From contig CAZWOA010000027.1 in assembly GCA_964635545.1 (NCBI GenBank), positions 1 to 36,161 of the forward strand: a DNA stretch of 36,161 bases, given 5' to 3'. The notes beneath the pieces are model-generated. The model had not been told where the DNA came from, ran no database searches, and saw only the letters and a program-made list of their open reading frames with translations. Positions 16,968-25,463 of the stretch are shown piece after piece. The position numbers and the translations under genes are program-made. Position 1 is the first letter of the stretch. The number at the start of each line of letters is the position of its first letter. The DNA comes from JAGPIS01 sp964635545 (GTDB lineage: Bacteria > Bacteroidota > Bacteroidia > Bacteroidales > Marinilabiliaceae).

Positions 16968-18458
16968 ATGATTATGAATCCGCTATTTGTTTATCTTTTT
17001 AAATCGTCGGTGTGGCTGCTATGCTTTGCTGCTACCTACATGCTGTTTTTAAGGAATGAGCGCTACTTCCTTTTAAATCGTATATTTCTGGTTGTGGGAG
17101 TGTTAATTTCACTTCTGGCACCTATATTTACCATATATTATAAAGTAACTGTGCCGATACCCGTAGTGTCGTCAACTGCCGAACTGCCAACCATGCACGC
17201 TGTGGTTGATACATCCGGAGGCGGCATCTCTATTGTTGCTTGGTTATTTTATATTGGTGTGGTAATTATGCTATCTCGATTAATTGTTCAAACCGTTAAA
17301 ATTGCATTTGTAATTAAGCACTCTAAAGTGGAGTCGGTCAATGGTCTAAAGGTGATATACAGCAATAAGTTTAGTGGCTCATTCACGTTTCTCAGTTATG
17401 TTTTTATCAATCCATCTGTTATCAATCCTGAATTGAGAGAGGTGCTTAATCATGAAACAGAACATGTTGTACAGTATCATTTTGTTGATCTTTTCCTGGC
17501 TGAAATTCTGCGTATAATCCTTTGGTTTAACCCTATAGCATGGTTTTACGGTGGTTATATCCGTCAGAATCATGAATTCCTGGCCGATAAAAAAGCTCTA
17601 ATGCGAAGTGCTGGGTTGGGTGTTTACAAGGCTGTGCTTCTCAATGCAGTTGCAGGTGGTGAGGTGGTTCGTTTAGGACACCATTTGAACTATTCGCTTA
17701 ACAAAAAAAGATTTAAGATGATGACAAATAAACCTACTTCAAAAAGGTCGTTTCTGAAGCCATTGCTTGTGCTTCCCATGGCCGCAATAGTTATGTATTC
17801 TTTTGCAAAACCGGTGTATGAGTACGACACACAGGCTGATGCAGTGCAGTCGGAGCCGGTTGCCCAAACTCCGGTAGTGAAAAAAGATGAGGATAAGAAA
17901 AACCCTATCTATATTCTTAATGGTAAGGAGATTACTTTTGATGAGATGAAGGCTATCGATACCAATACCATATCGGAATTAAAAGTACTAAAAGGCGAAA
18001 AGGCTGATGAATTATATGGTGAAAAAGCCAAAAACGGTGTGATTGAGGTTAAGCTTAAAGATGGTAGCGAACCTGAATATCTAAAAGCGTCGGGTGAGTC
18101 GGGTAAAATAATCGAAATCAAAGCAAAAGATGTCGATAGCGATGAGGTTTTCTTCAAAGTTGAAGAGATGCCGCAATTCCCCGGTGGCGACGATGCATTA
18201 AGAACTTATATTAGCGATAATGTTAAATATCCGGACGATGCTGTTGCCGAAAAGATTGAAGGACGTGTGTTTGTATCTTTTGTGGTTGATAAAAACGGCG
18301 ATGTTACTGATGTAAAGGTTTTGCGAGGTGTTCATCCGCGATTAGATGAGGAATCTTTAAGGGTAGTAAGAGAGATGCCCAAGTGGACTCCCGGCACATT
18401 AAAGGGGAAACCGGTTGGAGTTTCATACACAATTCCGGTATCGTTTAAATTGAATTAA
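16968..18458 (+). CDS. BlaR1-type M56 membrane peptidase with plug-like and TonB C-terminal domains
   Basis: A 496-aa membrane metalloprotease. Residues 1-110 hold three hydrophobic segments. The zinc motif HETEH is at 162-166 and a downstream acidic ligand is likely at E203 (HEFLADKK). A further membrane helix lies at about 265-280. Beyond it are a segment at 312-365 resembling the plug of TonB-dependent receptors (PIYILNGKEI, a VLKG element, a GVIEVKL strand) and a TonB C-terminal domain at 400-496 (FPGGDDALRTYI, YPDDAVAEKIEGRVFVSFVV). It has no penicillin-binding sensor domain, so the signal is probably not a beta-lactam. It directly follows the BlaI-like gene, presumably its cleavage target or a downstream effector. 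A second in-frame ATG occurs at 16974. Confidence 0.9.
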   Translation: MIMNPLFVYLFKSSVWLLCFAATYMLFLRNERYFLLNRIFLVVGVLISLLAPIFTIYYKVTVPIPVVSSTAELPTMHAVVDTSGGGISIVAWLFYIGVVIMLSRLIVQTVKIAFVIKHSKVESVNGLKVIYSNKFSGSFTFLSYVFINPSVINPELREVLNHETEHVVQYHFVDLFLAEILRIILWFNPIAWFYGGYIRQNHEFLADKKALMRSAGLGVYKAVLLNAVAGGEVVRLGHHLNYSLNKKRFKMMTNKPTSKRSFLKPLLVLPMAAIVMYSFAKPVYEYDTQADAVQSEPVAQTPVVKKDEDKKNPIYILNGKEITFDEMKAIDTNTISELKVLKGEKADELYGEKAKNGVIEVKLKDGSEPEYLKASGESGKIIEIKAKDVDSDEVFFKVEEMPQFPGGDDALRTYISDNVKYPDDAVAEKIEGRVFVSFVVDKNGDVTDVKVLRGVHPRLDEESLRVVREMPKWTPGTLKGKPVGVSYTIPVSFKLN

Positions 18459-18502
18459 AAGGTGGCAGCAAAATTGCGGAATGCTGTATTTATACAAAAA
18501 AT

Positions 18503-18534
18503 ATAGCCTGACAGGAAAAATTCTATCAGGCTAT
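18503..18534. terminator. Bidirectional terminator between blaR1-like and ettA
   Basis: ATAGCCTGA pairs perfectly with TCAGGCTAT across a 14-nt loop, with A-rich sequence on the left and T-rich sequence on the right. It lies between the converging blaR1-like and ettA genes, 8 nt from the ettA stop, and can serve both transcripts. Confidence 0.75.
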
Positions 18535-18542
18535 GTTTATTT

Positions 18543-20228
18543 TTAGTTGATAAGTTTTTTATACCTTATCCGCTTGGGTGTTACATCACCAAGTCGTTTC
18601 TTTTTATGCTCCTCATAATCAGAGTACGACCCTTCGAAATAGTACATATTGGAGTCACCCTCGAATGCAAGGATATGGGTTGCAATACGGTCGAGGAACC
18701 AGCGGTCGTGCGAAATAACCACTGCACAGCCGGCAAACTCCTCAAGTCCCTCTTCCAATGCACGAAGCGTGTTCACGTCTATGTCGTTGGTGGGCTCATC
18801 CAGTAGAAGTACATTGGCCTCATCTCTTAGCGTCATTGCAAGGTGTAGTCTGTTGCGCTCACCACCCGACAGCATATGGCACTTTTTCTCCTGATCGGCA
18901 CCCGAGAAGTTAAATCTACCTAGGTATGCTCGCGAGTTAATATCACGACCTCCCAGCCTGATGGTTTCAGTACCACCACTCACCACCTCATAAACCGATT
19001 TGTTGGGGTCGATACCCGCGTGCGACTGATCTACATAAGCCACTTTTACAGTTTCACCTACGCTGAATGTGCCTTTGTCGGGGTGCTCAAGACCCATAAT
19101 CATTTTAAAGAGAGTGGTTTTACCGGCACCGTTGGGACCAATAACGCCTACAATACCGTTTCGAGGCAGTACAAAATCAAGATTATCGAATAGCAATTTA
19201 TCGCCATACGCCTTACTTACCCCGTGAGCCTCTATAACTTTCTCTCCAAGTCGTGGACCATTGGGGATAAATATCTCCAATTTTTCCTCTTTCTCCTTTA
19301 CATCCTCTTTCATAAGGCTCTCGTAGGCGTTAAGACGAGCTTTACCTTTGGCTTGTCGTGCTTTAGGAGCAAGGTTAATCCACTCAAGCTCGCGCTCAAG
19401 AGTCTTGCGACGCTTGGAGGCTTGTTTCTCTTCCATAGCCATTCGCTTGGTTTTTTGGTCGAGCCACGAGCTGTAGTTTCCTTGCCATGGAATACCTTCC
19501 CCTCGGTCGAGTTCCAGAATCCAGCCGGCTACATTATCAAGGAAATAGCGGTCGTGGGTGATAGCGATAATGGTTCCTTTGTACTGTTTTAGGTGTTGCT
19601 CCAGCCAGTCGATAGATTCAGCATCGAGGTGGTTGGTGGGCTCATCAAGAAGTAGGATGTCAGGCTCTTGCAGTAGAAGTCGGCAAAGAGCCACACGGCG
19701 CAACTCACCTCCCGACAGGTGCTTTACAAGCTGCTCTTCGGGTGGGCAACGTAGCGCATCCATGGCACGCTCAAGCTTTGTGTCGAGGTTCCAGGCATCA
19801 AATTGGTCTATTTTCTCTTGCAACTCTGCCTGCCGGTTCATGAGTGCCTCCATCTTATCAGGATCTTCAAGTATTTCGGGTTCTCCAAACTTTAGGTTTA
19901 CCTCTTCATACTCCTTAAGCACGTCAACAACTTCCTGCACACCCTCTTCCACTATCTGGCGCACGGTTTTTTCAGGGTCAAGTTTTGGTTCCTGCTCAAG
20001 ATATCCTACCGAATAACCGGGCGAGAACACCACATTGCCCTGGTAGTTAGTCTCTATACCTGCTATAATTTTCAGCAGTGTTGATTTACCCGATCCGTTG
20101 AGACCTATAATACCTATTTTGGCACCATAGAAGAACGAAAGGTAGATATTGCTTAGTACTTTTTTCTGGGGAGGGTAAACCTTTGATACCCCCACCATGC
20201 TAAAAATAATTTTTTTGTCGTCCGACAT
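18543..20228 (-). CDS. ettA: ABC-F translation factor EttA (energy-dependent translational throttle)
   Basis: A 561-aa soluble ABC-F protein that binds the ribosomal E site and gates entry into elongation according to the ATP/ADP ratio. It has two ATPase domains and no membrane segments. Walker A is GLNGSGKST at residues 42-50 and GPNGAGKTT near 360-368. The signatures are LSGGELRR and LSGGERNR, with LLLDEPTNHLD and LLLDEPTNDID as Walker B motifs. The linker is rich in Lys and Glu, with the WINLAPKARQAKGKARL block typical of EttA. The length matches EttA (about 555 aa), so this assignment is preferred over Uup or antibiotic-resistance ABC-F types. It follows the secreted unknown after 25 nt and is probably co-transcribed with it. 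Confidence 0.93.
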   Translation of the reverse strand: MSDDKKIIFSMVGVSKVYPPQKKVLSNIYLSFFYGAKIGIIGLNGSGKSTLLKIIAGIETNYQGNVVFSPGYSVGYLEQEPKLDPEKTVRQIVEEGVQEVVDVLKEYEEVNLKFGEPEILEDPDKMEALMNRQAELQEKIDQFDAWNLDTKLERAMDALRCPPEEQLVKHLSGGELRRVALCRLLLQEPDILLLDEPTNHLDAESIDWLEQHLKQYKGTIIAITHDRYFLDNVAGWILELDRGEGIPWQGNYSSWLDQKTKRMAMEEKQASKRRKTLERELEWINLAPKARQAKGKARLNAYESLMKEDVKEKEEKLEIFIPNGPRLGEKVIEAHGVSKAYGDKLLFDNLDFVLPRNGIVGVIGPNGAGKTTLFKMIMGLEHPDKGTFSVGETVKVAYVDQSHAGIDPNKSVYEVVSGGTETIRLGGRDINSRAYLGRFNFSGADQEKKCHMLSGGERNRLHLAMTLRDEANVLLLDEPTNDIDVNTLRALEEGLEEFAGCAVVISHDRWFLDRIATHILAFEGDSNMYYFEGSYSDYEEHKKKRLGDVTPKRIRYKKLIN

Positions 20229-20253
20229 TTTATCTTTGAGTTTAGTTAATTAG

Positions 20254-21102
20254 TTACGATCCCATTTTCTTCAAATCCTTCAGCAGTAGCCTGTCTGGCG
20301 ATGAGCTGCTAATGGTGTGATAATCGAAATAGTAGAAGTGAGAATCATCGGCACCGATAATAATTTTGTAGCATCGTGCCTTGTAGTTGGCGCCCTCGGG
20401 CCCTACCTTGTGTAAGAATACCACTTCGGGGTCTTTGCGCTCTATGGCTTCCATTATCTCGTCTTCATCAACTATTCGCACCTTGTAAGGATATACTTTT
20501 TTAATTTTTGCCTCAGTGTCAACGGTGTTTTGAAGATCTCGTTTGGCAAGAAGTAAAGTTTTTCCTTTAAGGCTTTTAATATTTTTATTGTAATATTTCA
20601 ACGGATTTTTGGTGATGAGCGATGGGTCTTTAAGCATCAGCTTAACGTGATCTTGAATAAAACGCACAAAAGCATCCATTTTATATGCGTAGCTTGTATC
20701 TTCAACTCTCATGTATGATAGTGGAATTGAGATTAAATCGGGCATGCTGCGCACTTTTGCACCACTCTCACCCAGCAGCAGGCTAAGAAAAGTGTAGCGG
20801 GCTTTTGTTTTATCAATATCAAAAGTTACGGTTGTGGTAAGCAGAAATGAGTACGAAGGGTCATCTTTCTTCTTCTCAAAGTCCTCTTCGGTAATAAAAT
20901 CATAGGGGGTTACATCCCAATGAAGCTTCATCACCTCTTTTATTTTAAAGTTGAAATCACTTAGCGGGTTAGGGTCCATCACCACAAGGGTGCGTGTGTT
21001 GAGAAATGCCTTGTAGTCGTCAGCTGATGGTAGATGATCCTGCGCGGTTAACGCTGTGAAGCTAACCGACAAAAGCATTAGAAAAGAAAAAATAGTCTTC
21101 AT
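20254..21102 (-). CDS. Secreted protein of unknown function
   Basis: A 282-aa protein with a clear signal peptide (hydrophobic about residues 4-18, likely cleavage after TALTA, before QDH); there is no lipobox cysteine. I do not recognise a family. Notable stretches are an early LNTRTLVVMDPNPLSDFNFKI, a middle segment predicted to be helical (AFVRFIQDHVKLML), then KGKTLLLAKRDLQN and a lysine-rich basic stretch, and near the end alternating strands (YKIIIGADDSHFYYFDYHTI). The alternation of short strands and helices suggests a compact alpha/beta fold, probably periplasmic. It lies 25 nt upstream of ettA on the same strand, behind its own TAACTTTG -7 element. The link with a cytoplasmic translation factor may be transcriptional only. 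Confidence 0.75.
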   Translation of the reverse strand: MKTIFSFLMLLSVSFTALTAQDHLPSADDYKAFLNTRTLVVMDPNPLSDFNFKIKEVMKLHWDVTPYDFITEEDFEKKKDDPSYSFLLTTTVTFDIDKTKARYTFLSLLLGESGAKVRSMPDLISIPLSYMRVEDTSYAYKMDAFVRFIQDHVKLMLKDPSLITKNPLKYYNKNIKSLKGKTLLLAKRDLQNTVDTEAKIKKVYPYKVRIVDEDEIMEAIERKDPEVVFLHKVGPEGANYKARCYKIIIGADDSHFYYFDYHTISSSSPDRLLLKDLKKMGS

Positions 21103-21153
21103 GATAAGTTGTTTTTAATATTTCAATTAATGCTGATACGTAAAACATGGGTA

Positions 21154-21161
21154 CAAAGTTA
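21154..21161 (-). promoter_or_regulatory. -7 element upstream of the secreted unknown and ettA
   Basis: On the minus strand the site reads TAACTTTG, a full match to TAnnTTTG, about 50 nt upstream of the ATG at 21102. No clear -33 element is seen at the usual distance. It shares the 227-nt divergent gap with the hybrid kinase promoter. Confidence 0.45.
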
Positions 21162-21261
21162 TTAAAAAAAGAGATAAAGCGATATAGAATATCGGCAACC
21201 ATTTGGCATGTAATTATATGACTAATGAATCATTTTCTTTTATGAGTGGCGTAAAGTTAAA

Positions 21262-21291
21262 TTGTATATTCGCTGTGATATTTTATCTTTG
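21262..21291 (+). promoter_or_regulatory. Promoter of the hybrid histidine kinase gene
   Basis: TTG at 21262-21264 is followed after 19 nt by TATCTTTG at 21284-21291, a full match to the Bacteroidetes -7 consensus. The ATG lies 38 nt further on, giving a plausible short leader. Confidence 0.65.
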
Positions 21292-21329
21292 TATTTTTAA
21301 CGTATTTTTCACATTTACACAATAGAGCT

Positions 21330-23057
21330 ATGCGTTTAATTAATAAGTTTTTCGAGTTATTCTCTTTGGGATTAGAGGGAGATAATGATGATGCTGAAAG
21401 ATGGAGAGGTAGAACATTAAGTCTTATATTGATTTTATTCTTTTTAACAACATTGGTTAAGGGTATCTACTCATTGGCAATAGAGAATGCAACTTACTCC
21501 ATTGTGTTGCTCACATTTTGTTGTGTATTTCTGTTTAGCTTGATGTTTTCGTTTAATAAAGCAGGCTCAAAATTTTGGATTACATTTAATACGGCAGTAA
21601 TAATGGCCTATCTCTCATTGGTGTATTTGAGCGATATTGTTGCGGGTGCCAGCTCTTTTAGTGTTATTGTGTTCCCGTTTTTAGCTGTAATGTTTAATGG
21701 TAAAAAGAGAGGGCTGTATTTTTCATTCGGTTTTCTTGGTGCTGTTTTATTGTTGATGTTATCAGTTTTTTCGTTTTTCAAGCCGGCTGTTTCTTTACCA
21801 ATGATAGTAGTGTTTTTTCATGTTTTTATTGGGTTAGCTGCATCTTTTGTGGCCTATGGCATACGTCATATTTGGGAAGAGGCAGCCAGCAGAGAGGAGC
21901 ATCAGTTAATAGAAGCACAAAATAGCATAGCACATAAAGAGGAGGTAATAAATCAATTGTCGCATAAAATTAGAACCCCGCTAAGTAATATTATTGGTGT
22001 TATCGATTTGCTTGGAAAGACAAAACTCACCGATAGTCAGTACGACTATGTGAACACCATACACGCATCGGCCAATAACATGGTAAATGTGGTAAATGAT
22101 ATGGTATCCAACAACAAGCAAGGTATTAGAATTTTGCCATCCGAAGAGATATCATTTAATATTTATGCAACTATAAATAACGTATTAGGACTATTTCAAG
22201 ATAAGAATAATCCTAAGAAATTTGCAGTGACCCTATCTCCCGATATTCCATCATCATTAATAGGCAATAGCATACTTGTTAAGCAAGTTTTTCTTAATAT
22301 TATAAATAGTATAATTAAGAATAGCCAGGGCGACTTTAAGGAGATTGGCATTCAAGTGCATAGCGACACTGTGATGCATGGCAAGTTCAACCTTAAGTTT
22401 AAGATTACTACAAATACTCAGATTAAAGGTGTGTCGGCGGTCGGTTCCGGAAGTGAAATGATGAAGGTCAGCATGGCACGTCTTGTGCAGAATCTCGACC
22501 TAGGTATAACCCAAAAGCTAATAGAAGCCGAGGGGAAAGAGATGATTCTAAATACCAATGATGATGGGCTTACAGTGGATTTCGCACTTCAGTTTAAGGA
22601 GAATCTGCAGAGTAGGAGTGTTAATAATATTCAGGAAAAAGATTATCAAGTTGGTAATTTGCGACGCAACAATAAAGTTGAGATGAAGGATGCAAGCATC
22701 TTGATTGTTGAGGATAACTTTAGTAACCAGCAGATTATAACTTTATATATAAAGAATGAGGTTAATAAAATTGATGTTGCATTCAACGGTAAAGAGGCTC
22801 TGGATAAGTTTGGCACCAATAAGTATGACCTTATTTTGATGGATGTGCAGATGCCAGTTATGGATGGATTTAAAGCAACTCAGAAAATAAGAGATATTGA
22901 GCAGGGTTATAACTCCAGAACTCCTATCATAGCAGTTACTGCCAATGCTTTCCCCGAGGATAGGGAGCGATGCCTTCAAGCAGGAATGGACGATTATATA
23001 AGTAAACCATTCCAGCCCGAAGAGTTGCTGTCTAAAATAAGAAAACTTCTAAATTAA
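21330..23057 (+). CDS. Membrane hybrid histidine kinase with degenerate ATP-binding domain
   Basis: A 575-aa hybrid sensor. Residues 30-178 contain about five to six membrane helices with little periplasmic sequence. A short coiled coil precedes the HisKA domain with phosphoacceptor H212 (QLSHKIRTPLSN). The CA region (about 300-425) keeps a weak N box (FLNIINSIIKN, 321-331), but the DxGxG G1 box is not visible and the G2 region reads LDLGITQKLIEAEG without the GxGxG run, so ATP binding is doubtful. The C-terminal receiver (about 455-575) looks intact: E461/D462, phosphoacceptor D505, T537 and K559. No output domain follows. It has its own promoter and no adjacent response regulator gene. It may act as a phosphorelay intermediate or phosphatase rather than as an autonomous kinase. 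Confidence 0.88.
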   Translation: MRLINKFFELFSLGLEGDNDDAERWRGRTLSLILILFFLTTLVKGIYSLAIENATYSIVLLTFCCVFLFSLMFSFNKAGSKFWITFNTAVIMAYLSLVYLSDIVAGASSFSVIVFPFLAVMFNGKKRGLYFSFGFLGAVLLLMLSVFSFFKPAVSLPMIVVFFHVFIGLAASFVAYGIRHIWEEAASREEHQLIEAQNSIAHKEEVINQLSHKIRTPLSNIIGVIDLLGKTKLTDSQYDYVNTIHASANNMVNVVNDMVSNNKQGIRILPSEEISFNIYATINNVLGLFQDKNNPKKFAVTLSPDIPSSLIGNSILVKQVFLNIINSIIKNSQGDFKEIGIQVHSDTVMHGKFNLKFKITTNTQIKGVSAVGSGSEMMKVSMARLVQNLDLGITQKLIEAEGKEMILNTNDDGLTVDFALQFKENLQSRSVNNIQEKDYQVGNLRRNNKVEMKDASILIVEDNFSNQQIITLYIKNEVNKIDVAFNGKEALDKFGTNKYDLILMDVQMPVMDGFKATQKIRDIEQGYNSRTPIIAVTANAFPEDRERCLQAGMDDYISKPFQPEELLSKIRKLLN

Positions 23058-23060
23058 TAA

Positions 23061-23495
23061 TTAAGCCATATTTACAACTCCGCGACGACTATGTCCGGGT
23101 TTTGCAGTATAACCACCCGACTCTTGGATTCCCTGTATTTCGGGGTAGTTGAGAAATGACTCATAGAACTTAACCTGTTCAAAATAGTTAAGTCTTATGC
23201 GTGTGGGTTGTAAAAGGTATCTACGTGTATAAAAGTTAATGGGGTCGTTAAGGTTTAGTGTTTGTAAACCCTTAATTTTCAGAAAATAATCTAGTAGTTC
23301 TGCATTGGTAAACCGCTCATTGGTTAGTTTATTAAATGCTTGCAGAGTATCCTCCATTTGAGATTTGCCGTGGGGAAACAAGCAATCCATAAGGTAGTTA
23401 CTGGCTTTCTCATTTAAGACAAGTCCCAATGTTTTTATCATGAAAAATATAAATGCACCGAAACAGGTGACGGCCAAAATTAATGTTGCACTCAT
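23061..23495 (-). CDS. Small membrane-anchored protein of unknown function
   Basis: A 144-aa protein with one N-terminal hydrophobic helix (about residues 3-27), which is either a signal anchor or an uncleaved signal, followed by a soluble part rich in aromatic and charged residues. I recognise no domain. The C-terminal 20 residues are Gly- and Arg-containing and probably disordered. It converges with the hybrid kinase gene with only 3 nt between the stop codons and no terminator between them. Frame integrity and the absence of a better overlapping frame support a real gene, but the evidence is moderate. Confidence 0.6.
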   Translation of the reverse strand: MSATLILAVTCFGAFIFFMIKTLGLVLNEKASNYLMDCLFPHGKSQMEDTLQAFNKLTNERFTNAELLDYFLKIKGLQTLNLNDPINFYTRRYLLQPTRIRLNYFEQVKFYESFLNYPEIQGIQESGGYTAKPGHSRRGVVNMA

Positions 23496-23601
23496 TTAAT
23501 CATTGTAATGTGTTAAACAATCTACACATCTTACGTAAATGAGTTTATTAAGTTACATGTTTTTGGTTTATTTCTTGTTGAGTATTTGAATTTTACCTCG
23601 T

Positions 23602-24669
23602 TTAATCTTCGAGTAAGCTAGCTCCAGCAAACTCTTTGTGCGGCTCATACACTTTTTTTAATCGTGTAAATTCTGTCTCTGTATCGAGGAACAGCATCCT
23701 GTCTTGCGATATTGTTTCAAAATCAAACAACTGCATTCTCAGTGCCAGATACTCCTGCTCTGTTTGCCCCGGTGTGGGTATAAGAAGTGCTCTCCTGCCC
23801 AATATCATAAGATCCATAATGGTGGTATAGCCCGAGCGGCATATTATATATTTTGCCGATCTCACAAGCAGTTCAAACTCCTGTGTGCCACAGTGTGATA
23901 GTAGTATAATTTTTCCTCTTCTCTCTATTTTATGTGGATGCAATGGTAATCCCCTTATTATGGTCGCCTCTTCGTTGCGTTGCTCAAAAAAACGTATCAC
24001 TCTCTCTTCGAATATGGTGCGTTGTGGCTCCGGCCCCGACACCACTGCCAATGGTGGACCTCCCGGAAAAGATTGCTCTTTATCATGCACAAATCGACTT
24101 AATAGCCCAACGCGCTTAATGTTGTTAAGTTTCAGTGCCGGTTTTGTTAGTTCGCCGGCCAGCGAATTGCCTATTGTGGTGTCGGGTATCCAGCATTTGT
24201 CGAATTGCTTTACCATCAGGCATAGAAAAAATGAAACTATGCGGCGGCGAAAATCTTTGGTCTTGGCACTTACGAATGGTGATAACTGATGGGTAATAAT
24301 TACTGTTTTACATTTCCGGTTGTGCACTCCATAACGGTTGTCGGATATGATTATATCGATGTCGTATTTTTTCACAATTTCGGCTGTGGCTCTATGCTCA
24401 TTCCAAATCATATAGAAAAAGTTGGGCAACTGCCTTGCCAGAGTGAACAGCTGGCTCGACTTACTAGAAAAATGTGGAGAGAAACTTGGAAGGCTTACCC
24501 ATTGCAAGCCGGGAAACTCCTCACGCAGAAATGCTAATGATTGTCCTTCACCACCAAGTAGTATCTCATGCCCTTTTTTGCGGTAATGGCGTATGATGGG
24601 CACCAGCCTTGTGGCATGACCCAAGCCCCAGTCAAGTGGGGTAACCAGTATCTTTAATTTCTTCGTCAT
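23602..24669 (-). CDS. Glycosyltransferase, GT-B fold, MurG-like
   Basis: A 355-aa protein with two Rossmann-like halves. The N-terminal block LVTPLDWGLGHATRLVPI (residues 9-26) carries the glycine-rich GLGHATR loop typical of GT28/MurG-like enzymes. The C-terminal half has ICRSGYTTIMDLMILGRRALLIPTPG, the donor nucleotide-binding region. It is too divergent to be MurG itself and belongs to a family annotated only as glycosyltransferase, so donor and acceptor are unknown. No membrane helices are evident, and such enzymes usually sit at the inner membrane face. It begins 14 nt after the radical SAM gene on the same strand, suggesting co-transcription. Confidence 0.83.
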   Translation of the reverse strand: MTKKLKILVTPLDWGLGHATRLVPIIRHYRKKGHEILLGGEGQSLAFLREEFPGLQWVSLPSFSPHFSSKSSQLFTLARQLPNFFYMIWNEHRATAEIVKKYDIDIIISDNRYGVHNRKCKTVIITHQLSPFVSAKTKDFRRRIVSFFLCLMVKQFDKCWIPDTTIGNSLAGELTKPALKLNNIKRVGLLSRFVHDKEQSFPGGPPLAVVSGPEPQRTIFEERVIRFFEQRNEEATIIRGLPLHPHKIERRGKIILLSHCGTQEFELLVRSAKYIICRSGYTTIMDLMILGRRALLIPTPGQTEQEYLALRMQLFDFETISQDRMLFLDTETEFTRLKKVYEPHKEFAGASLLED

Positions 24670-24683
24670 TTCAAAAACATTAT

Positions 24684-25463
24684 TTAGCCCGAAACAACCA
24701 CATTATCAACAACCCTACGCACCCTGTCGGCTATATTATTCAACTCATCTAAAGTTACTTTTTTAATTGTGTCGAGTGGAGTATCTCGCTCAATTGTGTA
24801 AATCATCACTTGGTCAGGTTTTATTTTCTCAAGATACGACAGCCACGGCGATATATCAAGCTCAGAGGTGTTGTCGAATTTTACACCATCAACCTCTCCC
24901 TTTATAAACATGGTTTGTACCGTTACTTTGCCATTAAAATGAGTAAGTTGCTCTACCACTTCATCTATCGAGTAGTGATAGTTGGGTTTGTCTATAAGTT
25001 CTATGGTTGATTGCCTTCCCGAGTCCAGCTTCTGAATATTATCATCAACCTTAAGCAATGCTTCAAATACTTTGCTGTTCTTCAGCCGCGATGCATTCGA
25101 CAGGACTGCAATCCTGGCATTGGCACAATATTTATTGCGCAGGCTAATGGTGTCGTCTATTATTTCGGCAAATTCGGGATGTAACGTTGGTTCTCCATTG
25201 CCGGCAAATGTTATAACATCAGGTTTTTCGCCATTGCGTTGCATAGATATGAGGCGTGCCTGAAGAGCATTGGCCACCTCGGTACGTGTGGGCAACGACT
25301 CTTTGGGGGCATTGGCACCCGGATTGAATCCACATTCGCAATAAATACAGTCGAATGAGCATAGTTTTCTTCCGATGGGTAGAAGATTAATACCTAGTGA
25401 GACCCCTAAACGGCGACTTTTTACGGGGCCAAAAACTATCTGATCAAATAAAAATGTAGCCAT
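24684..25463 (-). CDS. Radical SAM protein (COG0731-like)
   Basis: A 259-aa radical SAM enzyme. The [4Fe-4S] motif CX3CX2C is at C35, C39 and C42 (CSFDCIYCECG). Upstream, FGPVKSRRLGVSLGINLLP is the signature of the COG0731 group, and VITFAGNGEPTLHPEF provides the SAM-binding GxEP-type motif. The domain is a compact core without extra Fe-S clusters. Members of this group are mostly uncharacterised, though some relatives act in tRNA wybutosine-type chemistry. It is the first gene of a two-gene unit with the MurG-like glycosyltransferase and is divergent from the delta' gene. The substrate cannot be deduced. Confidence 0.86.
   Translation of the reverse strand: MATFLFDQIVFGPVKSRRLGVSLGINLLPIGRKLCSFDCIYCECGFNPGANAPKESLPTRTEVANALQARLISMQRNGEKPDVITFAGNGEPTLHPEFAEIIDDTISLRNKYCANARIAVLSNASRLKNSKVFEALLKVDDNIQKLDSGRQSTIELIDKPNYHYSIDEVVEQLTHFNGKVTVQTMFIKGEVDGVKFDNTSELDISPWLSYLEKIKPDQVMIYTIERDTPLDTIKKVTLDELNNIADRVRRVVDNVVVSG

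Noticed and set aside
16575..18458. Beta-lactam resistance module
   Set aside because: The sensor lacks a penicillin-binding domain and no beta-lactamase gene is nearby, so the blaI/blaR1 names describe protein family only.
18543..20228. ABC transporter or antibiotic-resistance ABC-F protein
   Set aside because: There are no membrane helices or permease partner, and length and linker fit EttA.
20229..20240. TATCTTTG on the plus strand just upstream of the ettA start
   Set aside because: It points away from ettA into the secreted unknown gene, antisense, with no gene to serve.
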